From CAYQTE01 sp964420285 (GTDB lineage: Bacteria > Planctomycetota > Phycisphaerae > Tepidisphaerales > Tepidisphaeraceae): 30,948 bases of DNA. The position numbers and the translations under genes were made by a program. The notes below the pieces were generated by a model. That model was not told the DNA's origin. It ran no database searches and was given only the letters and a program-made list of their open reading frames with translations. The stretch spans positions 1 to 30,948 of the forward strand of contig CAYQTE010000060.1 of assembly GCA_964420285.1 (NCBI GenBank), read 5' to 3'. Positions 24,576 to 30,948 of this stretch are shown here, one piece after another (the first letter of the stretch is position 1; each line of letters begins with the position of its first letter).

Positions 24576-25544
24576 TCACCGATTCATTACGCCCACCAGC
24601 TTCTCGTAAACCGCATCGACGTCGATCGTCTCCATCGGCCAGCCGCTGATGCACCCCACGCGCGGGCCCAGCGGACGCCAGACTGCCGCGTCGGTCGGGC
24701 CGAACAGAGCCACCGCCGCCACACCCATCATCGCCGCCAGGTGCGTCGGGCCGGAATCGTTCCCTACATATCCGGCCGCCGTGCTCAATTCGGCCATCAG
24801 GTCTACATACGACGCCGGCCGCACGATCGTTCCCGCCGTCGCCAATTTCTCCATCACGTCGCCGTTCCAAGTCTCCTGCTCCACTTCGCCGATCGCCATC
24901 CGCACCGAACGGCCAAGCTGGTCCTTGATTCGACAGGCCAACTCCACATACCGATCGACCGGCCAGCATTTCCGCGGCGAGCCGGCGCCGGCGTGGATCA
25001 CCACATCACCGCCGCCTGCGCCGACAGGCAGTCCGCCCCGGCCGCAGCGCAGACCGCGCTGGTTCACCGCCATGATCATCTGCCGCACCGATTCCCCCAC
25101 CGCCGGCATGGCTGACAATTGCTCAATCAAAAACTCGCCCCATGCCTGGCCGTATCCCTCCGCCGGCCGGGGTTCCAGAACCACGACTTTCGCGCCGGGC
25201 GCCAGTCGCCGGATATTGTTCATCCAAACCGCATCGGTCGGCGGTGCGTCGTTCACCACCGCCGTCGCGCCCGCCACAAAAGTATAAATCGAATGCGCAT
25301 CGGCCAGAAGTTTCGCCCCGGCCGGCGGCAGCACGCCGTCCGGTTCATACAGCTTATGCCAGCCCGCCTCGCCGTCGGTCCATTCGACGCCCAGCGCCTT
25401 TTCCGCCAGCCGGCCCTTGCCGGCGGCGCTGACATAAACGATCCGGCTCTGCGGATGCAACCGGCCCAGCGCCAACGCCAGCGGCCAGGTCAGGATGAAA
25501 TCGCCCAGGGCGCCGGCATGAAATATCAACACGTTGCGACGCAT
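24576..25544 (-). CDS. Glycosyltransferase family 9 (heptosyltransferase-like)
   Basis: The product is 322 residues with the GT9 signature parts: N-terminal NVLIFHAGALGDFILTWPL (acceptor-side loop), then DVVIHAGAGSPRKCWP, and YVGNDSGPTHLAAMMGVAAVALFGPTD near residue 270-300, the nucleotide-sugar site. GT9 enzymes add heptose or related sugars to lipopolysaccharide inner core at the inner membrane. Which sugar is used here cannot be told. The ATG at 25544 shares one base with the mnmA stop, so translation is coupled to that gene. A pairing of tRNA thiolation with glycan transfer has no obvious functional logic and may just be operon packing. Confidence 0.9.
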   Translation of the reverse strand: MRRNVLIFHAGALGDFILTWPLALALGRLHPQSRIVYVSAAGKGRLAEKALGVEWTDGEAGWHKLYEPDGVLPPAGAKLLADAHSIYTFVAGATAVVNDAPPTDAVWMNNIRRLAPGAKVVVLEPRPAEGYGQAWGEFLIEQLSAMPAVGESVRQMIMAVNQRGLRCGRGGLPVGAGGGDVVIHAGAGSPRKCWPVDRYVELACRIKDQLGRSVRMAIGEVEQETWNGDVMEKLATAGTIVRPASYVDLMAELSTAAGYVGNDSGPTHLAAMMGVAAVALFGPTDAAVWRPLGPRVGCISGWPMETIDVDAVYEKLVGVMNR

Positions 25545-26701
25545 CAGTCCCTGTCCCCATTTACGCCCAGCGCCCGGTCAATCCATCCGCCGCCCAGCAC
25601 GCGCTCGCCGTCGTACACCACCACCGCCTGCCCCGGCGTCACGGCGATTTGCGGCTCGGCAAACTTCACGTGCAGCGACCCGTCCGCATCCCACCGCGCC
25701 ACGGCCGGTTGCGGATCGTGATTGTACCGAATCTTCGCCAGGCAACTGACCGCTGCCCCGCCGCGATCCAGGCCCGCCCCGGTCACTGTCACATCGCCCG
25801 CCACCAGCCCGCCGCTGAGCAGTTCCTCTCGATCCCCCAGAATCACGCGATTTTCCTCGGCTTTGATATCAATGACATACAACGGCCGGCCCAGCGCCAC
25901 GCCCACACCCTTGCGCTGGCCGATCGTGAATCCCTGATGGCCCGCATGCTCGCCGACCACCGTTCCATCACGCAGCTCGACCGGCCCCGGCCGGACCTGC
26001 GCCGGCGTTCGCCGCCGAACCAGCGCCGCGTAATCCTGATCGGGCACGAAGCAGATCTCCTGCGAATCCGGCTTGTTGTATACCGGCAGATTCATTTCCT
26101 GCGCCAGCCGTCGCACGTCCATCTTCCGCATCGAGCCAACGGGCAGGAGCGTCCGTTCCAGTTCATGCTGCGGCAGGCCGAACAGCACGTAGCTCTGGTC
26201 CTTCTGATGGTCGACACCGCGATACAGCGCCTTGCGCCCGCTGGCCGGGTCCGCCAGCACCTGCGCGTAATGCCCACTGGCCAGGTAATCCGCCCCGACC
26301 GCCCGCGCATAACCGGCCAGCCGCCCGAATTTCAGCCAGTCATTGCAGCGCACGCAAGGATTTGGCGTACGGCCGCGGTTGTATTCCGACACAAAGTAGT
26401 CAATAACTTTCGAAAATTCATCCTGAAAATTAACGACATAGAACGAAATCCCCAGCGCCGCCGCCACCTTTCGCGCATCGGCCGCGTCCAATACCGAACA
26501 GCACCCCTGCCGATGCGCGTTAGCGCCGTCTGATGCCGAGTCATGTTCCGCATCGCCGCCGCTGGCCACGCCCTCCGGCGTACCGAGGCGCATGAACACC
26601 CCAATGACCTCAAACCCTTCCCGCACCAACAGCGCTGCGGCCACGGAGCTATCCACTCCGCCGCTCATCGCCACCACGACTTTTCTGCCAGCACGATTCA
26701 T
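25544..26701 (-). CDS. mnmA: tRNA-specific 2-thiouridylase MnmA
   Basis: MnmA adds sulfur to U34 of tRNAs for Lys, Glu and Gln. The product is 385 residues, slightly longer than usual. The ATP-binding loop is AMSGGVDSSVAAALL (residues 11-25). The catalytic cysteines are Cys116 in TPNPCVRCN and Cys217 in DSQEICFVP. Other marks are LASGHYAQV, KDQSYVLFGL and HQGFTIGQRKGVGVA. A short insert (about residues 48-66, Asp/Ala/His-rich) before GCCS is unusual. The ATG at 26701 was chosen because the protein then begins normally; there is no ribosome site and a TATAAT box lies 10 nt upstream, so the leader is only a few bases. The next gene (GT9) is coupled. Confidence 0.95.
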   Translation of the reverse strand: MNRAGRKVVVAMSGGVDSSVAAALLVREGFEVIGVFMRLGTPEGVASGGDAEHDSASDGANAHRQGCCSVLDAADARKVAAALGISFYVVNFQDEFSKVIDYFVSEYNRGRTPNPCVRCNDWLKFGRLAGYARAVGADYLASGHYAQVLADPASGRKALYRGVDHQKDQSYVLFGLPQHELERTLLPVGSMRKMDVRRLAQEMNLPVYNKPDSQEICFVPDQDYAALVRRRTPAQVRPGPVELRDGTVVGEHAGHQGFTIGQRKGVGVALGRPLYVIDIKAEENRVILGDREELLSGGLVAGDVTVTGAGLDRGGAAVSCLAKIRYNHDPQPAVARWDADGSLHVKFAEPQIAVTPGQAVVVYDGERVLGGGWIDRALGVNGDRD

Positions 26702-26711
26702 GGCAGGGGAG

Positions 26712-26717
26712 ATTATA
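26712..26717 (-). promoter_or_regulatory. -10 box of mnmA, very short leader predicted
   Basis: TATAAT on the minus strand ends 10 nt before the ATG at 26701, so the transcript would have a leader of about four bases. No strong -35 element is seen. Confidence 0.45.
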
Positions 26718-26788
26718 GCCCAACCGGCGACCGTTGCACCCGCGCGGCGAGGCATCGGACTTACGCTCATTGGCCCGGCAGAGGGCGT

Positions 26789-27094
26789 TCAGCTCGCCTT
26801 TCGCCTGATCGCCGCGACCAAAGCGCGTGCAATCAGTTCCGACCGGCCCCAGCCGTTTTGTCTTGCGAACCTGTCCGCTTGTTTCACCAGCCCGCGCTCA
26901 AGGGTGATGTGGATCTTTAGCGCCCCCTGCCCCACGCGCGGCCGACCGCGCAGGCGCGCCCGCTTGTCTTCCGCACGCTCCGCTGGCGTCATCGGCCGAG
27001 CCGTGTCCGCCACGAACTCGCGGTCAAATTCCCGAGTCGCCGCCGCCAATTCGGACTTGTTCATCTCCCAATATTTCTTGCTTCGCTTGGTCAT
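26789..27094 (-). CDS. Ribbon-helix-helix antitoxin-like protein (BrnA position)
   Basis: The product is 101 residues from the ATG at 27094. The N-terminus MTKRSKKYWEMNKSELAAAT is charged and helical and probably binds the toxin. Residues from about 60 (ALKIHITLERGLVKQADRFA) form a strand-helix-helix pattern like MetJ/Arc repressors and would bind the operon promoter. Its start overlaps the toxin stop by four bases (ATGA), so it is made together with the toxin, in the toxin-first order typical of brnTA. Confidence 0.78.
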   Translation of the reverse strand: MTKRSKKYWEMNKSELAAATREFDREFVADTARPMTPAERAEDKRARLRGRPRVGQGALKIHITLERGLVKQADRFARQNGWGRSELIARALVAAIRRKAS

Positions 27095-27357
27095 GCTCTT
27101 CTCCTGCGATAGCGCCGCTTTTCCGAATCCGTCAACGGCCGGCAATGGATGACGAACGCTCGTCCATCCTCGTCCAACACGTAAATGACCTGCGCGTAAA
27201 GGCCGTTTCGCGTCTGGCCGATCACCAGTCGTTTTTCTTTTCCGATGGTCTGTGGATAGGGCGCTCTCGCCGCATTAACGATTTCCTCGGCTTCTTCGGG
27301 CAACATCCCGTGGTCGGCGATGTGCCCCTCGTTCCAGTCGTTCCAGCGGTATCGCAC
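27091..27357 (-). CDS. BrnT-like toxin
   Basis: The product is 88 residues if the GTG at 27357 is the start. The open frame extends far upstream, but a promoter ends seven nt before this GTG and the family-like protein begins here. Family marks are RYRWNDWNEGHIADHGM, PEEAEEIVNAA, RLVIGQTRNGLYAQVIYVL and AFVIHCRPLTDSEKRRYRRR, which fit the RelE-fold BrnT group that degrades mRNA. The overlapping gene downstream encodes the likely antitoxin. The identification is from memory of the family motif. Confidence 0.8.
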   Translation of the reverse strand: MRYRWNDWNEGHIADHGMLPEEAEEIVNAARAPYPQTIGKEKRLVIGQTRNGLYAQVIYVLDEDGRAFVIHCRPLTDSEKRRYRRRRA

Positions 27358-27364
27358 AACGAAT

Positions 27365-27393
27365 AAGATAGCCACCAAAATCGCGAAACGCAA
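27365..27393 (-). promoter_or_regulatory. Promoter of the BrnT-like operon, predicted leaderless
   Basis: On the minus strand TTGCGT (27388-27393), 17 bp, TATCTT (27365-27370), seven bases, then GTG at 27357. Transcription would start at or next to the start codon. No ribosome site exists upstream. Confidence 0.5.
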
Positions 27394-27506
27394 ATGGCTT
27401 GGGCCTTTGCGGGGGTGTAGCGGGTCGCGTTGGAATTCCTCGGCCACGCCTTGCCCCTGTTTCCCTCCGCGGTGAATCTGGCTTCTCGGCTTGCGAAATT
27501 GTCCGC

Positions 27507-27536
27507 TTGCCGCCCCGGCCCGCCGGCCGTTATGCT
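27507..27536 (+). promoter_or_regulatory. Candidate promoter of the ClC gene
   Basis: TTGCCG (27507-27512) and TATGCT (27531-27536) are 18 bp apart and end 10 nt before the ATG at 27547. A leader of only about four bases is predicted. It is divergent from the BrnT-like promoter, about 115 bp away. Confidence 0.35.
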
Positions 27537-27546
27537 GGTTTGTTCC

Positions 27547-29454
27547 ATGGCACTTGACGTATCGGCGCCGGGTCGGCGGTTGAGGATTGTCTGCTCGCGC
27601 TGGCTGGGCCGGCTTGGGTTTGGCGAGGATTCGTTCCTGCTGGTCCTGGCCGTGTTCATCGGCGTCATCACCGGCGCTGCCGCCGTGGGATTCCATGAAC
27701 TGATCAATCTCATCCGCGATCTGCTCTACAAGGAGACCGGCGGGCAGGCATTTCTGTATGGGCGGGGCGCGTGGCTACTGGTGGCTTGGCCGGCCGCGGG
27801 CGGGTTGGCGGTGGGTTGCCTGGGCCGGTGGGTCTTCCGGGCGCGAGAAGGACATGGCATTGTCGATGTCGTCGAATCGGTGGTGCGATCCAGCGGATTT
27901 CAAAAGCCCGTCGTCGCCGTGGAAAAGATCGTCACCAGCGCCGTAACCATCGGCAGCGGCGGCTCGGCCGGTGCTGAGGGGCCCATCGTCCAGATCGGCG
28001 CCGCCATCGCCTCGGGCGTCGGCCAGCTTTTCAACGTGACGCGAACGCAGATGCCGTTGCTCACCGGATGCGGCTGTGCCGCCGGAATCAGCGCGATCTT
28101 CAGCGCCCCGTTCGGCGGCGTGCTGTTCACGCTCGAGGTGATACTCCAGGATTTCTCGATCCGCACGTTCACGCCCGTCGTGCTGGCCAGCGTCATCGCC
28201 CAGGTGACGACGCTGGGCATCCTGCAGACCGTCCACAAGACCGGTCCCGTCGCCACCGCGATTTTTGCCATGCCGTCAATCTCCGTCGAACATCACACCT
28301 ATCTCCAATGGGACCAGATCGGCAACTTCATGCTCCTGGGCCTTGTCTGCGCCGTTTGCGGCATATGCCTGACGCGGATGATGCCCATGACTGAACACAT
28401 CTTCGATCGCGTCAAATTGCCGCGATTCCTCCGCCCCGCCCTGGGCGGAACGATCCTCGGCTGCATGGGGCTGGCCTATATCTACGTCTTTGGCCATTTA
28501 CTGCTTAGAGTGCCGGGCAATAAACCGTTCCCCTATGCCGACTATCCCATGCCTGCGTTCTTCGGCGACGGCTACGGCGCGGTGCAGAAACTCTTCGATC
28601 CCGCCTTCTTCACCGGTTATCAGTGGACGCCGGTCGCTCTGTTCGCACTGCTTGGATTCCTCTGCATCGCCAAGATCGTCGGCACATGCCTGACCCTGGG
28701 CAGCGGCGGCTCCGGCGGGATCATCGCGCCCAGCGTGTTCATCGGCGCCACCGCCGGAAGCATCGTCGGATTTCTCCTCAAACACTGGCTGCCTCATTCC
28801 GACGTGCAGCCCGAGCTCTATGCGCTGGTGGGCATGGGCGCGGTGCTGTCGGCCGTTGTCCACGCGCCGCTGGCGTCCATCCTTATCTGTTTCGAGTTGA
28901 CGCAGGATTACAAGGTGATGCTGCCGGCCATGCTGGCCTGCATCATCTCCACCGGAATCGCCCGCGCATTGCACCGCGATTCGATCTACACGGCCGGCCT
29001 GCGAGCTCGCGGCGTGCGGTTGGGCGACAAATCCGATTTGACGCTGCTGCGTCGCATGACCGTCGAACAGGTCGATCTCGAGCCCGCGGTGATCGTTCAT
29101 CACACCGAGCCGCTGCGTCGGGCGCTGGACCTGGCGGAATCGGCCGAGGCGCCGGATATCGTCATTGCCGACGAGCAGGGTCGTTATATGGGAATGATTG
29201 TGGCGGATGACATCAAGGCCGCTTTGCTGGCGCCGGAGGCGATTCCGCTTCTGATGGCGGAAGAATTGATGCGGGTCGATGTGCCAATGGTCAGGAACAC
29301 GGACGATTTGGCAACCGTATTGGACACTTTTTCGCGTTGTGACGTTGGGCGGCTTCCGGTTAAGATGCAGTCGGCCCCTGACCGAGTCATCGGGCTGATC
29401 AGCCGCGCTGGGCTGATGAAGCGATATCAACAGGGCCTGGACGAACCGACCTGA
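27547..29454 (+). CDS. ClC-family chloride transporter or channel with C-terminal CBS pair
   Basis: The product is 635 residues. I chose the ATG at 27547 because the protein then begins with a short cytoplasmic N-terminus before the first helix; an ATG at 27532 is an alternative, and neither has a ribosome site. The anion-path motifs are GSGGSAGAEGPIVQIGAA with gating Glu144, FSAPFGGVLFTLEV with the internal Glu of exchangers, and GSGGSGGIIAPSVFIGATAG. Keeping both glutamates suggests an H+/Cl- antiporter rather than a channel. About 400 membrane-embedded residues are followed by two CBS domains (from about 500), which may bind adenine nucleotides. A response regulator gene follows after 41 bp, probably co-transcribed. 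Confidence 0.92.
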   Translation: MALDVSAPGRRLRIVCSRWLGRLGFGEDSFLLVLAVFIGVITGAAAVGFHELINLIRDLLYKETGGQAFLYGRGAWLLVAWPAAGGLAVGCLGRWVFRAREGHGIVDVVESVVRSSGFQKPVVAVEKIVTSAVTIGSGGSAGAEGPIVQIGAAIASGVGQLFNVTRTQMPLLTGCGCAAGISAIFSAPFGGVLFTLEVILQDFSIRTFTPVVLASVIAQVTTLGILQTVHKTGPVATAIFAMPSISVEHHTYLQWDQIGNFMLLGLVCAVCGICLTRMMPMTEHIFDRVKLPRFLRPALGGTILGCMGLAYIYVFGHLLLRVPGNKPFPYADYPMPAFFGDGYGAVQKLFDPAFFTGYQWTPVALFALLGFLCIAKIVGTCLTLGSGGSGGIIAPSVFIGATAGSIVGFLLKHWLPHSDVQPELYALVGMGAVLSAVVHAPLASILICFELTQDYKVMLPAMLACIISTGIARALHRDSIYTAGLRARGVRLGDKSDLTLLRRMTVEQVDLEPAVIVHHTEPLRRALDLAESAEAPDIVIADEQGRYMGMIVADDIKAALLAPEAIPLLMAEELMRVDVPMVRNTDDLATVLDTFSRCDVGRLPVKMQSAPDRVIGLISRAGLMKRYQQGLDEPT

Positions 29455-29495
29455 CGGCGATCTTTGTGGCGTCCTGACCTGATGGGAGATGGGAC

Positions 29496-29897
29496 ATGAC
29501 AATGCATGCCGCCGTTACTAACACCACCGCCCCCGCTGGACGAAAACAACGAATCCTGGTTATCGAAGACCACGCCCCAACCCGGCTGGCGATGAGCAAG
29601 CTCATCCGTCAGGCCGGCGCCGAAGTCGTCACCGCCCGCGACGGCGAGGAGGGGCTGGGCTATCTGCTGACCCAGCGATTCGACATCCTGCTGACCGACC
29701 TTCGCATGCCGGTCATGGACGGATTCGAGCTGCTTCAGCACTGCAACAATCTGCCCGAATCGCACCGCCCTGCCCGAATCATCGCCATCAGCGGCGAATA
29801 CCAGGCCGGCGTCCTGCACGGGCAATCCGTGCAGTTCCTCCCCAAACCCTTCGACCTGCGCGCCCTTCTGGACATGATCGGCGGCAAGCCCAACTGA
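29496..29897 (+). CDS. Single-domain response regulator (CheY-like receiver)
   Basis: The product is 133 residues with only a receiver domain. It has the acidic pair Glu24-Asp25 (LVIEDHAPTR), the phosphorylated Asp68 (LLTDLRMPVMDG), Ser99 (AISG) in the switch position and Lys117 (FLPKPFD). The start is supported by GGGAGATGGGAC just upstream. It has no output domain, so it would pass the signal to a partner protein. No kinase gene is nearby. It follows the ClC gene by 41 bp and probably shares its transcript. Confidence 0.93.
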   Translation: MTMHAAVTNTTAPAGRKQRILVIEDHAPTRLAMSKLIRQAGAEVVTARDGEEGLGYLLTQRFDILLTDLRMPVMDGFELLQHCNNLPESHRPARIIAISGEYQAGVLHGQSVQFLPKPFDLRALLDMIGGKPN

Positions 29898-29905
29898 TCC
29901 GAAAA

Positions 29906-30045
29906 AATGTCCCTCGCAGAGGCGCAGTGCCGCGGAGGACAAACCAAAAAGCCAAAGTCTGGAATTTGAGCGGCAAGGCCGCACCGCACCCGGCGGCAAG
30001 ATGCTGCGGATGCACTTCCCCCTCTGCGCCTTTGCGAGGGATATT
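29906..30045. repeat. Palindromic intergenic repeat (CCCTCGCAGAGGCGCAG type)
   Basis: The left arm (29906-29927) and right arm (30024-30045) are reverse complements with 20 of 22 positions paired. The 96-nt interior is GC-rich and non-coding. The word resembles a family of repeats that I recall from planctomycete genomes. It lies between convergent genes (29897 and 30059) and could act as a transcription barrier. It is unrelated in sequence to the elements at 59-137 and 4669-4880. Confidence 0.7.
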
Positions 30046-30058
30046 CTTCAATTATTGA

Positions 30059-30367
30059 TTATGCCGGCGCAACCGTGACGAAACTCTCGACGCTGGCCAG
30101 ATCGCGCATGGTCTGAGCGGTCACCAGGATCGTCGCCGCCGTCCCGCGGTCGAGGTTGGGATGGATAAGATTCGGCCGCTTGGTCCAGATGCACCCGCCG
30201 CGGCGCTTGGGGATGGCCATGAAGTTCCGGCTGCGCGTCTCGATCGGGCGCGCGACCGATTTATCCTTGAGGAACAGCCGCTCAATCGTCTTGCGAGCCG
30301 AGTCGCGGACGATGGTCCTGCTGATGGTAACCCGAATATTCTGTCCAGCCTTCACGTCCAACGCCAT
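30059..30367 (-). CDS. Small conserved protein of unknown function
   Basis: The product is 102 residues from the ATG at 30367, with AAGAGA five nt upstream; the frame runs 18 codons further but has no better site. It is basic and begins MALDVKAGQNIRVTISRT, followed by SARKTIERLFLKD and MAIPKRRGGCIWTKRP. No signal peptide or membrane segment is visible. I recall similar small basic proteins only in planctomycetes, so it may be lineage-restricted. Nucleic-acid binding would fit the charge but is speculative. Confidence 0.65.
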   Translation of the reverse strand: MALDVKAGQNIRVTISRTIVRDSARKTIERLFLKDKSVARPIETRSRNFMAIPKRRGGCIWTKRPNLIHPNLDRGTAATILVTAQTMRDLASVESFVTVAPA

Positions 30368-30829
30368 AGCGATCTCTTTCGTCAGGGGGTAGGAGTATAC
30401 CAACTGCCGCCCGCGCGCCAAGAGCCAGGGGAACGCAAATGCCGACTGCCGACGAGCGTGCCCGATTTCCCGGGCGAGCGTAAATCCATGCAGATCACCT
30501 CTTGTTCCCCTCTCCCTGTACCCAGGGGGAGGGCTGGGTGGGGGTTCTTCAGCAAGTGGGCCATTCCCGCTCTAACTCGCTGCCAGGCCTACGATTACGA
30601 CAAAAAGCCGCCGGCATTTCGTCCCGGCGTCACCCCGCTTTCCATCCGAATATCGCGGATCGGCGCGAAAGTCCCTCCCAAATCAGGCCCAAAAAGTGCC
30701 GAAAAAACTCGAACTTTGCCTGTGGGAGTCTGAACTTGGCCCGGCCGAGTCCATTTTCGTCTCAAATCGAATAGACCAGCCTGGTCACAAACCACACCAA
30801 TACCATCGCAATTCCCCCATGGCCCGCAT
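30368..30829. other. Intergenic region with half MITE copy
   Basis: Besides the repeat at 30458-30547 I see nothing coding. The open frames on both strands have no ribosome site and weak protein character. Confidence 0.5.
30458..30547. mobile_element. Half copy of the MITE-like palindromic element
   Basis: This 90-bp segment matches 4669-4758 along its whole length, starting with GTGCCCGATTTCCCGGGC and including CCCCTCTCCCTG and CAGGGGGAGGG. The right half of the element is absent; sequence beyond 30548 is unrelated. Confidence 0.7.
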
Positions 30830-30948
30830 TCACGGCGCCGGATACCGCGGCGCCCGCCCGCACAAAACCTCGTAAATGTCCTTCACCACCCAGCTCATGT
30901 TCTCCATGGCGGTGTACGTTCGTGCGGCCAGGTGTGGGGTCAGAAGCA
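30830..30948 (-). CDS. 2-hydroxyacid dehydrogenase, C-terminal end (partial)
   Basis: Only the last 38 codons and the stop (TGA at 30830-30832) are inside the window; the gene runs on beyond 30948. The residues LLTPHLAARTYTAMENMSW, then VVKDIYEVLCGRAPRYPAP, are the typical end of NAD-dependent D-2-hydroxyacid (phosphoglycerate-type) dehydrogenases, with TPH containing the catalytic His region. These oxidise 2-hydroxy acids such as 3-phosphoglycerate. Which substrate is used cannot be told from this end. Confidence 0.8.
   Translation of the reverse strand, partial: LLTPHLAARTYTAMENMSWVVKDIYEVLCGRAPRYPAP

Noticed and set aside
27358..27696. Long N-terminal extension of the BrnT-like protein
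   Set aside because: Residues upstream are low-complexity, extend antisense into the ClC gene, and a promoter ends just before the GTG at 27357.
30595..30795. Small minus-strand frame upstream of the half repeat
   Set aside because: There is no ribosome site or recognisable motif, and the region lies downstream of the dehydrogenase stop.

Overview
The window looks like a chromosomal segment of a high-GC planctomycete. The class Phycisphaerae is my best guess, made from recall of family features rather than a search. Indications are a very large, repetitive secreted protein with a dockerin-like pair and a PEP-CTERM sorting tail, a secreted peptidase carrying the planctomycete N-terminal motif LESRRLLSA, several secreted proteins of planctomycete type, and many palindromic intergenic repeats. 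I see no rRNA, tRNA, CRISPR array, IS transposase, phage gene or replication origin.

Layout. 1-461: leader region with a palindromic repeat and a good promoter. 462-4694: PEP-CTERM/dockerin repeat protein with a near-perfect internal 1116-bp-spaced duplication. 4669-4880: palindromic MITE-like element that supplies the end of that gene. 5066-9647: two-gene RND efflux operon (lipoprotein adaptor plus AcrB/MdtB-type pump) behind a promoter with an operator-like palindrome. 9634-10863 (-): secreted protein of unknown function. 10864-11493: gene-free stretch with three palindromic sites. 11494-11829: small secreted protein. 11928-12786 (-): overlapping pair of conserved unknown genes, one with a Cys/His peptidase-like pattern. 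12882-16576 (-): two glycosyltransferase-like genes, the second crossed by a 100-N scaffold gap that appears to be artificial. 16642-17529: dapF. 17554-18376: a divergently arranged RelE-like toxin and Phd/YefM-like antitoxin. 18538-19218: DUF502 membrane protein. 19438-21276: sedolisin (S53) peptidase. 21424-22079: VapBC-type pair. 22102-22497 (-): retropepsin-like protease. 22588-24417 (-): secreted protein with degenerate transglutaminase-like and TPR-like regions. 24576-26701 (-): mnmA translationally coupled to a GT9 glycosyltransferase. 26789-27357 (-): BrnT/BrnA-like pair. 27547-29897: ClC transporter with CBS domains followed by a single-domain response regulator. 30059-30367 (-): small conserved unknown. 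30830-30948 (-): 3' end of a 2-hydroxyacid dehydrogenase running off the window.

How the parts work together. The metabolic and housekeeping genes (dapF, mnmA, dehydrogenase, DUF502) are scattered singly. Envelope and surface functions dominate: sorted surface protein, efflux pump, glycosyltransferases, secreted proteases, ClC transporter. Three toxin-antitoxin-like modules lie within 10 kb, and each appears to begin with a leaderless or nearly leaderless transcript (a -10 box 6-7 nt before the start codon and no Shine-Dalgarno), whereas many other genes here have clear ribosome sites.

Most worth following up: the divergent toxin/antitoxin locus with a perfect 14-bp palindrome inside its promoter, the overlapping unknown pair at 11928-12786, the palindromic sites at 11151-11336, and the false scaffold gap.
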